Shown here: positions 28,090 through 37,000 of the stretch, piece by piece
Layout: each line of letters starts with the position of its first letter
Position numbering within the stretch: the first letter of the stretch is position 1
NCBI GenBank assembly: GCA_965223435.1
Contig: CBDCWQ010000023.1
Coordinates: forward strand, 496,001-560,000
Reading direction: 5' to 3'
Source of the DNA: CBDCWQ01 sp965223435
Lineage (GTDB): Bacteria > Myxococcota > Kuafuiibacteriia > Kuafuiibacteriales > Kuafuiibacteriaceae
Length of the DNA: 64,000 nucleotides
Translations under genes and position numbers: made by a program
The notes under the pieces: generated by a model
What the model was told of the DNA's origin: nothing
The model's input: only the letters and a program-made list of their open reading frames with translations
Database searches by the model: none

Positions 28090-28348
28090 TTTAGGTATAC
28101 ACCGCGGTGATGATTTGAATCCTGACAGGCCTCGGCGACGATGACACCGGTACAGTCCTTGTCCGTATCCTCCTGGGAGCCCTATGAGTCCATTGGGCAT
28201 CGGTGTCATCGTTGTCGAGGAGCTTTACGTGGTCGTCGCAGGCGCCATCCTGTGACTTGAGAGTTGAGCTCAGAACCGCACCATCGCAGTTGAACGGCTG
28301 AGATGTGTTTACAGCGGGTCGAATCGGCTTCCTTCCCATATGAAGCAC
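28090..28348 (-). pseudogene. Relic of a MopE-like metal-binding-repeat gene
   Basis: In the 434-bp gap between the RHS and symporter genes, one minus-strand frame reads NCDGAVLSS, then DGACDD and LDNDDTDAQ. Shifted by one base it continues after a stop as GSQEDTDKDCTGVIV and EACQDSN. These are degenerate copies of the DCDG...DCDD.D repeats of MopE-like secreted proteins, common in Myxococcota-like genomes. The stop and frame change make it a relic. The rest of 28027-28460 shows nothing else I recognise. Confidence 0.45.
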
Positions 28349-28460
28349 CTACGTACGGCCTCGTGGGTGGGGCGAAAAAAAAGAGGCGGTGTGGCGTTTT
28401 GGGGCAAAGGTTTATAGATTGAGCCAAAAACACTCGGGTTGCGGTGTGTGGTACGTCACA

Positions 28461-30017
28461 TCAGTGAAGAACAATGTGACACAGAACATAGGAAGCGAAG
28501 AGGGCCAGACCGCAGTTTCGAACCGTAGGATCTTTGCCGGTGAACAGCCCGGTTGCGAAGACCTTTTTCTTGTTTTTGGCGATGGCCGGTATCAACACAA
28601 ACGCGAATGAGACCAAAATCGCGCCTGCGGCTCTTACGAGGTAGGCGGTCCCGGGCATCAGCACCGCAAAGGCATAGGTTATGGCGATGCTCAGAAAGAG
28701 GGCTGTGGCAACCCAGGTTCGTTTGGGGCTAAACAAAAAAGTTGCGCTTGCGATCAGGATCACAAATCCGTTTTTGATGTAGTAGCTTGCGGCATTGAAT
28801 TGGTGGGTCAGCGCAAGTTGGGGGTTGTCATACTTGACGTAGACAAACACAAAGGCGGTTCCGACGCCGGTGAACCATGCTCCCATGATGACTCTTTTTG
28901 CGACCGAGACAACCTCTTGGTCGGTGGCATCGGGTTTGAAATAACGCTTGTAGATATCGCATGAAACCAACGTGGACACCGAATGAAAGGTCGAGTCGAC
29001 GGTGCTCATCAGCGACGCAAAGAGGCCACAGAGGACAAGCCCTCGAAGGCCGACGGGAAGATACCGCTGCGCAAGAACGATGTATGCCTGGTCTGGGTCC
29101 AAAAGCGGTGTCTTCGACAAAATGACGGACATGGCGATGCCAGGGACTACAATGATGATCGCCATGAAATATTTCAAAAAGCCTCCGACCAAGAGGCCGA
29201 TCTGCGCCTGTTTGAGATTTTTAGCGGCCAACGCCCGCTGAAGAATGACCTGATTGGCACCCCAGTAGTTGAGGTTGAGGAGCAGCATGCCGAAGATGGC
29301 CGTCCAGGGCAATTTGGGGTGGCTATGGTGAAGATGGAGGTGCATCTGTTCGGGAGCCTGTTGATAGAGTTGTGAAAGACCACCGGCCGCGTGGACAGCG
29401 ACGAAGACCGTAAGGAGTCCTCCGCCAAGGAGCAGCGCGAATTGGATCACGTCCGTGCGCACCACCGCATGAAGACCTCCGGCTCGGGTGTAGATGGCAG
29501 AAAAGAGTCCTAAAAAGGCTATCAGCCCCATGAGCCTGAGGGCGGGGTTTGTTCCGAAAAAGCCCAGGGCTTCAAAAAAGATTCCGTCGATGGCCAAAGC
29601 GGCCCAAAAGAGGACTTTGCCGAGGTACAAGAACGCATAGAGGACGATGGTCAAAAAAGAGTAGCCCAAGGCGATGCGAGGCCCGAACTTGGCTTCGATG
29701 AACTCGGTGATTGTGGTCACCCTGAGCCGAAGATAGATGGGCACAAATACGAAGGCCGCCAGCAACAGTCCAAAGATGGCGTTGATTTCAAATCCTGCTT
29801 GTGCCAGCCCGTATTTATACGCCGAGCCGGCATTGCCGATAAGGTGCCCAGCTGAGATGTTGGTGGCGATCGTCGAGACCGCGATGGAAAACCACCCGAG
29901 CGAGCGTGAGCTTAAGAAGAATTCGGTGGCCTTGACGCCTTTTTTGTCTCGGCTCCGAACACCGATGACCAAAAGCGCCAAAAAATAGGCCAGCACCATG
30001 AGCCCATCAAGCCACAT
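28461..30017 (-). CDS. Sodium:solute symporter (SSS family, sugar-transporter-like)
   Basis: A 518-residue protein with about 13-14 membrane helices. Landmarks of the SSS/SGLT family are the first-helix region (GLMVLAYFLALLVIGVRS), 'FFLSSRSLGWFSIAVSTIATNISAGH' around the first sodium site, 'YTRAGGLHAVVRTDVIQF', 'NYWGANQVILQRALAAKN' and 'LFASLMSTVDSTFHSVSTL', the last carrying the conserved Ser/Thr of the Na2 site. The GANQ..iQRalaak motif is usual in sugar-type members. It starts 67 bp after the GH16-like gene on the same strand, so hydrolysis and uptake of the sugar are probably linked. Exact substrate not determinable. Confidence 0.92.
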   Translation of the reverse strand: MWLDGLMVLAYFLALLVIGVRSRDKKGVKATEFFLSSRSLGWFSIAVSTIATNISAGHLIGNAGSAYKYGLAQAGFEINAIFGLLLAAFVFVPIYLRLRVTTITEFIEAKFGPRIALGYSFLTIVLYAFLYLGKVLFWAALAIDGIFFEALGFFGTNPALRLMGLIAFLGLFSAIYTRAGGLHAVVRTDVIQFALLLGGGLLTVFVAVHAAGGLSQLYQQAPEQMHLHLHHSHPKLPWTAIFGMLLLNLNYWGANQVILQRALAAKNLKQAQIGLLVGGFLKYFMAIIIVVPGIAMSVILSKTPLLDPDQAYIVLAQRYLPVGLRGLVLCGLFASLMSTVDSTFHSVSTLVSCDIYKRYFKPDATDQEVVSVAKRVIMGAWFTGVGTAFVFVYVKYDNPQLALTHQFNAASYYIKNGFVILIASATFLFSPKRTWVATALFLSIAITYAFAVLMPGTAYLVRAAGAILVSFAFVLIPAIAKNKKKVFATGLFTGKDPTVRNCGLALFASYVLCHIVLH

Positions 30018-30084
30018 GCTGACGGAAGCTCTAAGGGCTTAGGCCTTTGAATGCAACGCCCGGACCGGATGGCTTGGCAGGAAT

Positions 30085-32232
30085 CTACAAGAGCGGGCCG
30101 GGCGAGACGCTCACCGAGTCTACGAAGAAGAAGCCTTTGCCGACGTCACCGGTGGCGGTGTCAGGCACCCGGTGCTCGCCACCGATGGCGAAATAGCCGT
30201 TCCTGAGGGTGTTGGCACCCAACATATGCGGACCACGCGCGGTGCCGTTTGTTCCACTGAGGGGGAGGTTTTTGCCTTCGTTGTCGAGCACGCGAATTCG
30301 AAAGGTTGTCGCGTCGAGGGAAAGCTCAAGCGTGAGATCTTGGCCCTGGTTGGCATCGCTGAGTCGCCCAGAATAGACCAAGGCTCCGCGGGCACCGGGG
30401 TCATCGGTTTTGGTGAACAACGAGAGCGTGAGGCTGTCGACTTGGGCATCGTAGTCCACGGCCAAGGTGGCAGCGCCCGGAGCCCGCAGAGGGCTGTCTT
30501 CTTGGCTGACCGCCGCCAAAATGGCTCGAACGTCGGCCCCCGGCCTCGTGGTGTCGACCGAGATTTCGCGCAATCGCATTCGGTAGATGATGCTGGCATT
30601 GTCGCCGGTCCGGGAAATGGGCATGGTGGTCACCATCCCGCGTTCCTCGCTGAGGTCGAGGTCTTCGATCCCTACGCGAAACCAAACTTCTCCTAGGGCG
30701 GAACGGTCTTGTACCAATCCGTCTTCAAAGAAGCGATCTAGATTCCAAAGGCCATCGGCGAGCGGAGCCAAAAAGTCGTCAGAAAAACGGGTGGTGTTGG
30801 GGCCGGGGGCGATGGGCTCGAACGCGTAGTCGCATACCACGAGCTCTCGACCCGAGGGGTCTTCGGGATTGGTATTGATGGGGTCTTTGCCCTCAAATTG
30901 CCACAGATTGATTCGCACCGTGTCTCGGATGAGGGCGGTTTCGTCGGCCGGGACTGGTATGGCGGCATCCGGGTACGTCCATTCTTCGATGATCACCCGA
31001 TCGGGGTTGTCGTTTTGGTCCAAGCCGCCGTGATGGGCGGCAAACTCGACAGAGTCGCGCTGCCAGAGAAAACTGAACGTTGCCATGTCGCCCTCTTCAG
31101 AGAAGTCGTTGCCGCTGAGGTCGTAGGCGTGGATGTTGTTGCCCGCGCCCCCGGATACACCCTGGACGGTGAAGTAGCCATTGCCCTGAGGCGATGGCGG
31201 CAAGAAGGCCTCGGTGAACTCGATATCGATTTCGTTGGGTTGGTCGGGATCCTCCAAAAACGTGAAGAGCCCTGCGACCACATTGGGGTCGAGAGATTCG
31301 ACACCCTTTTTGACGGCGAACCGGAACAGTCCATAGCCGACCGGGTCGGTCCCGATGACTTCGGCACTGTGCCATGCACCGTTTCTTTGGGTGATCGCCA
31401 GATGAAGACAGTCTTCGTTGTCGATGAACACGGCGTCGGAGAGATTGGACCACCGATTGGGACCGGGACCCAGAAGTTCTTCATCGCCGGTCGCGGACTT
31501 GACGCGCCATTGTTGGCCTTTCCAAGTGATGGTCTGCAGACCGACGACTGTCATGGTGATTTCGGTCTCAAACATGCCCACATCGTCGAAAACTTGGACC
31601 CTCACCAGGTATTCGCCAGGTTGGAGCGGTGCGGTCCAGTCGGTTTGAACGTCGTCGGTGCTCGAGACCGAGCCCGCCTCTGGCAGCCACAGGATGCTGG
31701 GGTCTTGTTCGGAGTCATCGTCGGTTGCGACGACCTCGAGCCGAATGGTGCTGCCTATTTCGACCACGCCCTGGGTAGAGGGAAAGACGGCGTGGATCAC
31801 GGGGGCGGCGTTGGCAAAACGAGGGGGCGGCTCGGTCGGCTGAAGGGTTATGGCAACAGAATTGTTCTCGGGTGTCACCACCGGAACCATCGTGGTCCCG
31901 GTGAGCACGGGCTCAGTCGCAGAACTTGCGGTATCGAACAGCTCGAAGACCAGGGTTCGGTTGCTGCCCACCGGGATGCCCTCGACGGTGACGGATGGGG
32001 TTTCGCCGTTCCAGTCCTGGCTGATGACGACCGGGGAGGGGAGGTCGCTTCCGCTTACGGTCAAACGAAGTTGGTCGACGTCATGGGTCACGCCGCCTAC
32101 CACAACAATGGTTGCTGAGGTCTTCCGTTCGGGGCCCGCTTGTTGGCCGGAACCACACGCCAAGAGGGCCGCCGCCGTCAAAGGCAGAATCCGGCGCAGT
32201 GTGGGACAAGCAGAGTATGGTCTTGGCGACAT
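30085..32232 (-). CDS. GH16-like beta-glucanase lipoprotein
   Basis: A 715-residue protein with signal peptide and lipobox LLAC (Cys near residue 26). Residues ~40-130 form a beta domain; ~140-230 a PKD/Ig-like domain (GEYLVRVQVFDDVG). About 235-470 is a concanavalin-fold catalytic domain with PNEIDIEF, matching the EIDIE nucleophile/acid-base motif of lichenase-type GH16 enzymes. About 480-715 is a second jelly-roll domain, perhaps carbohydrate binding. It would hydrolyse beta-1,3 or mixed-linkage glucans outside the cell. The symporter gene follows after 67 bp. The family is well supported by the motif; specificity is inferred. Confidence 0.75.
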   Translation of the reverse strand: MSPRPYSACPTLRRILPLTAAALLACGSGQQAGPERKTSATIVVVGGVTHDVDQLRLTVSGSDLPSPVVISQDWNGETPSVTVEGIPVGSNRTLVFELFDTASSATEPVLTGTTMVPVVTPENNSVAITLQPTEPPPRFANAAPVIHAVFPSTQGVVEIGSTIRLEVVATDDDSEQDPSILWLPEAGSVSSTDDVQTDWTAPLQPGEYLVRVQVFDDVGMFETEITMTVVGLQTITWKGQQWRVKSATGDEELLGPGPNRWSNLSDAVFIDNEDCLHLAITQRNGAWHSAEVIGTDPVGYGLFRFAVKKGVESLDPNVVAGLFTFLEDPDQPNEIDIEFTEAFLPPSPQGNGYFTVQGVSGGAGNNIHAYDLSGNDFSEEGDMATFSFLWQRDSVEFAAHHGGLDQNDNPDRVIIEEWTYPDAAIPVPADETALIRDTVRINLWQFEGKDPINTNPEDPSGRELVVCDYAFEPIAPGPNTTRFSDDFLAPLADGLWNLDRFFEDGLVQDRSALGEVWFRVGIEDLDLSEERGMVTTMPISRTGDNASIIYRMRLREISVDTTRPGADVRAILAAVSQEDSPLRAPGAATLAVDYDAQVDSLTLSLFTKTDDPGARGALVYSGRLSDANQGQDLTLELSLDATTFRIRVLDNEGKNLPLSGTNGTARGPHMLGANTLRNGYFAIGGEHRVPDTATGDVGKGFFFVDSVSVSPGPLL

Positions 32233-32695
32233 GTATGGGGGCCTCTTTGCGACTCGCCCTCGGGTTTTGGACCTTTTGGCTCAGGTCTAGGCGAACACCT
32301 AAGATACTGGATCTGTTCGCTTTCATCTACCCCAAACGCGCACTGTGCGGCTCAAATCCGCACACCGGTGTGGATCGTGGGTATTGAGGGTGGGGTTCTT
32401 GCGACGTTGGACCCGAAGCGTCAAGGGGAGGGCTCATTGCTGCTTTTTCGGCACCTGCTTTCGTCGGGGGCGTTGTCGTCTTGGGGGATCGATAGGTGAG
32501 GAAGTGGAGCAGATTGGATTGCTGTGTCTGGAGTCACATCGTCGTTGGGCCTTGGGGCCAACGAATATTGCGCGTGCTAGGCATTACACTGTATTCTCGC
32601 GGACCGGTGGTTCTCGTTTACACGCATGGGCTTTGGGCGAAGGTGCTGATCTGGGCGCCAGTGCCACCGACCCAAAAAGCCGGATCCGCTGCACG
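32233..32695. other. Divergent intergenic region, 463 bp
   Basis: It separates the GH16-like gene (-) from the M23 peptidase gene (+) and should hold both promoters. An open plus-strand frame runs through part of it but is rich in Arg, Cys and Trp and is unlike a protein. Inverted repeats GTGCGG/CCGCAC (32345-32363) and CGTTGG/CCAACG (near 32547-32567) are visible; no clear -35/-10 pair was found. Confidence 0.45.
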
Positions 32696-34045
32696 GTGAC
32701 GTTTTTGCGAAGCACTTGGTTTTGGGTTGCGCTTGTCGCCCATCCGTTGGGGGGCTGCGGTTCCTCCGATTCCTCGTGCGGATTTGGCGCGGCGTGTGAC
32801 GCGGCGAACTCCAGCACGGACCCTTGTACCGGGGTTGTCTGCACGGCGTGCAACCGCTGTGAGGGTGGGGTTTGTGTGGCGGTTGAGGACGGCGGTCCGT
32901 GTATCGATGGGACGTTTTGTACCGTCAACGAGGTGTGCAGGGCCGGGGTTTGTGCGTCCGAACCGCGTGACTGCGCCCATCTGACCAGCGCATGCGTGAC
33001 GGGGGTCTGCGATGAATCGAGTCGGGCCTGTGTGGGGCGGTCCGATCCCGCGCTCGACAGCGATCTTGATGGGGTCTGTAACGATGTGGACCGATGCCCG
33101 GGCGGGGACGACGGTCTCGATGACGACCAAGATCGGATTCCCAACGCGTGCGAAACGTGCCCGGGATACGACGAGGGCTTAGGACTTTCGCTCAAGTGGC
33201 CCCTTGCCGGCAAGATTTCCGAGGACTGGATCGTCTCAAACTACTTAGACCATGATGACCGTGCGGACGAGCTCTCGGACCACACGGGCAACCAAGGTGA
33301 CGCAGCCCGAACCTACGATGGCCATAACGGCGTCGACGTTTCCTTGGCCAACTTTCGGCTCATGGACTCCGAAATTCCGGTTTTTGCGGTTGCGGCTGGC
33401 ACCGTAGAAAGAACCGCGGATGGCCACCAAGACCGCAACATCAGTCGTTTCAATTGCCCTCCGTCCAATTTCGTCGACGTTCGACAGGACAATGGCTTTC
33501 TCATTCGCTACCTGCATTTCAAGAAGGGTTCGGTGATGGTGCAAGAAGGGGCTCGGGTGCTCCAGGGTCAACTGTTGGCTTTGGTGGGGAGTTCTGGCTG
33601 CTCAACCTGGCCTCACCTTCATCTTGAGATTCGGGACTGCGACCATGAGGTTGTAGATCCCTTCATTGAGGGATTGTGGGCTGAGGCGCCTCCTTACGAA
33701 GCGCCTCTTGGTCTGATGGATGTGGTCATCAATGAGGGGGGCTTTACGGCCATCGAACAGATGCGGGATCCGCTTCCCAATGTGACCGACTTCCGGGTGG
33801 GTGAGACCATCGGAATAGGGTTGGTGATGGGGGGTGGGGTGCCCAAGGACGAGGTCTCTTTTGCTTTGGTGGACCCCGGTGGTTCTCGCTTTGCAAGCGG
33901 TGCGGTCACGTACGAAAAGCACTATCGACGGGCCTTTTGGTGGTGGAATCGCAGCCTTTCGAACGCCAGCCCAGGTGCTTGGCGGGTCGAAATCTATCAA
34001 AACGGCGTTGAGGTTCGACGGGTGGCGTTTGTCATCAAGCGCTGA
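32696..34045 (+). CDS. M23-family metallopeptidase lipoprotein
   Basis: GTG at 32696 gives 449 residues starting with a signal and lipobox LGGC. A Cys-rich stretch (CTGVVCTACNRCEGGVC and similar) is followed by thrombospondin-type-3 calcium motifs (DSDLDGVCNDVDRCPGGDD, DDDQDRIPNACE). The peptidase domain (about 165-330) has the zinc ligands in HNGVDV and HLHLEI, with the usual VFAVAAGTVE strand between. M23 enzymes cut peptidoglycan cross-bridges; the surface-lipoprotein form may act on the cell's own wall or on prey. The C-terminal ~110 residues are a beta domain of unknown role. It converges on the ATPase gene with 3 bp between. Confidence 0.88.
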   Translation: MTFLRSTWFWVALVAHPLGGCGSSDSSCGFGAACDAANSSTDPCTGVVCTACNRCEGGVCVAVEDGGPCIDGTFCTVNEVCRAGVCASEPRDCAHLTSACVTGVCDESSRACVGRSDPALDSDLDGVCNDVDRCPGGDDGLDDDQDRIPNACETCPGYDEGLGLSLKWPLAGKISEDWIVSNYLDHDDRADELSDHTGNQGDAARTYDGHNGVDVSLANFRLMDSEIPVFAVAAGTVERTADGHQDRNISRFNCPPSNFVDVRQDNGFLIRYLHFKKGSVMVQEGARVLQGQLLALVGSSGCSTWPHLHLEIRDCDHEVVDPFIEGLWAEAPPYEAPLGLMDVVINEGGFTAIEQMRDPLPNVTDFRVGETIGIGLVMGGGVPKDEVSFALVDPGGSRFASGAVTYEKHYRRAFWWWNRSLSNASPGAWRVEIYQNGVEVRRVAFVIKR

Positions 34046-34048
34046 TCG

Positions 34049-37000
34049 CTACGTTTTGGGTTTGTTCCGTGGGCGGGGCGGCACGGCTGGTGGCTTGAGG
34101 GGCTTGCTCACGGGTCGAGCCTCGATGGGGTCTTCATCCGGCCTGGGTTTGGGGCGACGGGAGGCCGGCTCTTTGACGCTCGGCGGGCCCGCAGGGGGAA
34201 CCGGGCGGGTAGGGTGTTCGGTCTCAGTCGCCTCCGGTGGGGGGCTGAAAAGCGCACCTTGGAATCGATTGTTCCGCGTGGGGTCGAGGGCGTTGAGTTT
34301 CAAGATTTCGATCAAATCTTTGAGCGGTTTCCCCATGCTGCGAATTTCTTCGATATTGGCCAAAGAGGCTCGAAGGAGGGGGGCGAGTGTATTCTCGAAC
34401 CGATCCGTTTGGCTTTTGAGTACTTTTTGAATCTCTTGGGGGGTTTTGTGCTCCAGTTCTACTTTGAGCTGGGGCTGCGCCAAGGCGCTGACCGCTTCGT
34501 CGAGACGCGCCAAGTGTGACGAAATCCAAGGCTGATCCTCACCCTCCGAACCTCTTTGGTCTACGGCGGAGGCCAGCTGAGTGCGGATGCCATCCAGGTG
34601 TTCGCCGAGGCCGCTGAGCGTCGAGGTGACCCGGGTCACAGGGTCGTCGTCTTTTCCTCCGGACAGTTTGAGCCGCTTAAAGTCCTTTTTGATGCTGGTC
34701 CACCGGGTGTCTTCTTCTTCGCTCAAGCTTTGGCGAAGTTCTCCGAGTTTGAGCAGGTTGTGTTCGGCGCCGGTCGTCAGCGTTTGTGCTTCTCCGAGGT
34801 AGTGGTCTCGAATCAAGGCATCAAGTTCGTTTTCGTTCATGACCGCCACGATTTTCTCCGCCAGCTTGTTCATGTTTCGATAACTCCCTTGAAGCTTAAA
34901 AGGCGGTTCGGTCCGAAAGGCATCATCCATCGACGCGGAACGGATGTACTCCGCGTTCACCTTGAGCAGCGTCTCTTGAGCCACAAACAATCGCTTGATG
35001 ACCTTGATGCTTTCCTCAATCTCCAGCCTCGAGTAGTTGTGAGAAAATTCAGTTTCCGGAACATCTTCGCCTTTGGCAATGCGAATCAGAACATGCACGT
35101 CGTCAAGAGAACGGGTGGCCATCGGCGCCAACGCCGGGTTCGAGGTCAGACAATTTTCGATGTAGCTGAGCGCAAAGAGATGATCTTGACCGTCGAGAAT
35201 ATCCCCTAGATTGTAAACGTCAGCACGGTTCGCCAGCATGTCGGGAATCTGAAATTTGTCGCCAGACTCCGTGTAGGGGTTGCCGGCCATGACGACGCAG
35301 AACTTTTTTCCGCGAAGGTCATAGGTACGGGTCCGGCCATTCCACACACCCTCGATTCTTCGTTGAGCATCACATAGTGAAATGAACTTTTGCAGGAGCT
35401 CGGGATTGGTATGCTGAATGTCGTCGAGATAGAGCATGACATTGTTGCCCATCTCCAGTGCAAGATTGATCTTTTCGACCTCTTGTCTGGAAGTGGCGTT
35501 GGGTGCTTCGTCGGGGTCGAGCGAAATGACAGAATGACCCAGCGAGGGTCCATTGACCTTCATGAACACCATGCCCAAACGCGAGGCCATGTATTCCATC
35601 AACGTCGTTTTCCCATAACCGGGCGGGGAAATGAGGAGCAGCATTCCCATCAGATCGGTGCGCTTGGTCTTTCCGCTGGCCCCCAGTTGTTTCGCGAGGT
35701 TGTCCCCGAGAAGCGGCAAGTAGACGTCGTTGATCAAGCGGTTGCGCACAAACGACGAAAGAACCCTGGGCTTGAATTCATCGATGCGGAGCTGGTGCCG
35801 TTCCTTGTCGAGGAGTTCATGTCGTGCTTTGCGATAGGCGATAAATCCGGGCACATCGGTGTTGATAAAATCGTGGAGGCGCACCAGGAATTCATCGAGT
35901 CGTACCGTAAGCCGGCGATCTTGAATGCGGCGATGTTGGCCCAAAAGCCCCTGCACTTCGAGCTCGGTCAGCGCTGCACTTTCTTCGCGGTCGAGCTTGT
36001 TTTCTGTGAGCAAAAAGACCGCTGCTTCGAGCACCACGGCGGAGGCGGTTCGCTGTTCCTCCTCGGCTAAAGTCCCGATGAATGTGGTGACCCATGCGCG
36101 TGCGGTTTGGAGTCGAGCGAAAAGCGCACCCTCCATGGCTTTAAGGTCGGCCTCGAAGAGGGGCCGGGTGCCGCGTCGCTCGAGTTCGGCAAGAAGCTCG
36201 CGGGCTACCCGCACCGCTTCTTTGCTCGTGGTGAAGCGTGGTTGGGGTGCTGCAAGTTCTTCTACCAGATACTGACCTGCGATGTGGAGTTCGTTGTGGT
36301 TGGTTTCAATGCGCTCTTTTTCAAAAAATTGGGCAAGCGCCTGAGACAAGTCTTGAGCCAAAGCCGTTTCTTCGGGACTTTGCCCAAAAGCGGTGCGGAG
36401 GCGTGCGAAGCTCATGGCCCTTCGATGGAAGACATCGCGGGTTTGTTGGTCTTCGAAGTAGACCCAAAACAGAGCCGCCAGGGCGCGGGGCACGGGGGCA
36501 AACCGAAGGAGGCCTGCGGCTTTTCTCACCGAAAGGAGTTTCTCCAGTATTTTTGCGGTGTCCAGGTCGTGCAGGCCTCGCTCGTAGCCTTCGTCGTAGC
36601 GTTTTTCTGCGTAGCTTCGAATCAAGCCCAAAAGGGCCTCGGTGCTTTGGCTTGCTTCGTGAAGGGCCTCTATATTGAGGTTTTCGCGGCGCTTTTCGGC
36701 ATCAAACAGAATGGATGCCGCCAAAAACTCGCCTCGGTAGACCTGGTCAGACTCCGAAACCAACGGCCGGTTCCAATACGTTTTGGTCGACCGAAAGTCT
36801 TCGTCCGTGATGGACTCGTAAAAGTCTGTTCCCGTGAGGTGGAGGGCCATTTCGTCGTCCCTCGGGACCATGGTGAGCTCAAAAGCTTGGGTGTTGATGT
36901 TAAAACGATGTTTCCCCAGCTTGATGACCTGGTCGCCATCTTCGAACAAGTCCAGTTTGTCTCGCAGGTTGCGTAGTGCGTTTTGTTTGGCCGACTTGAG

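Noticed and set aside
32345..32695. Coding extension upstream of the M23 lipoprotein start
   Set aside because: The extension is Arg/Cys/Trp-rich, would place the signal peptide and lipobox over 110 residues in, and has no domain similarity.
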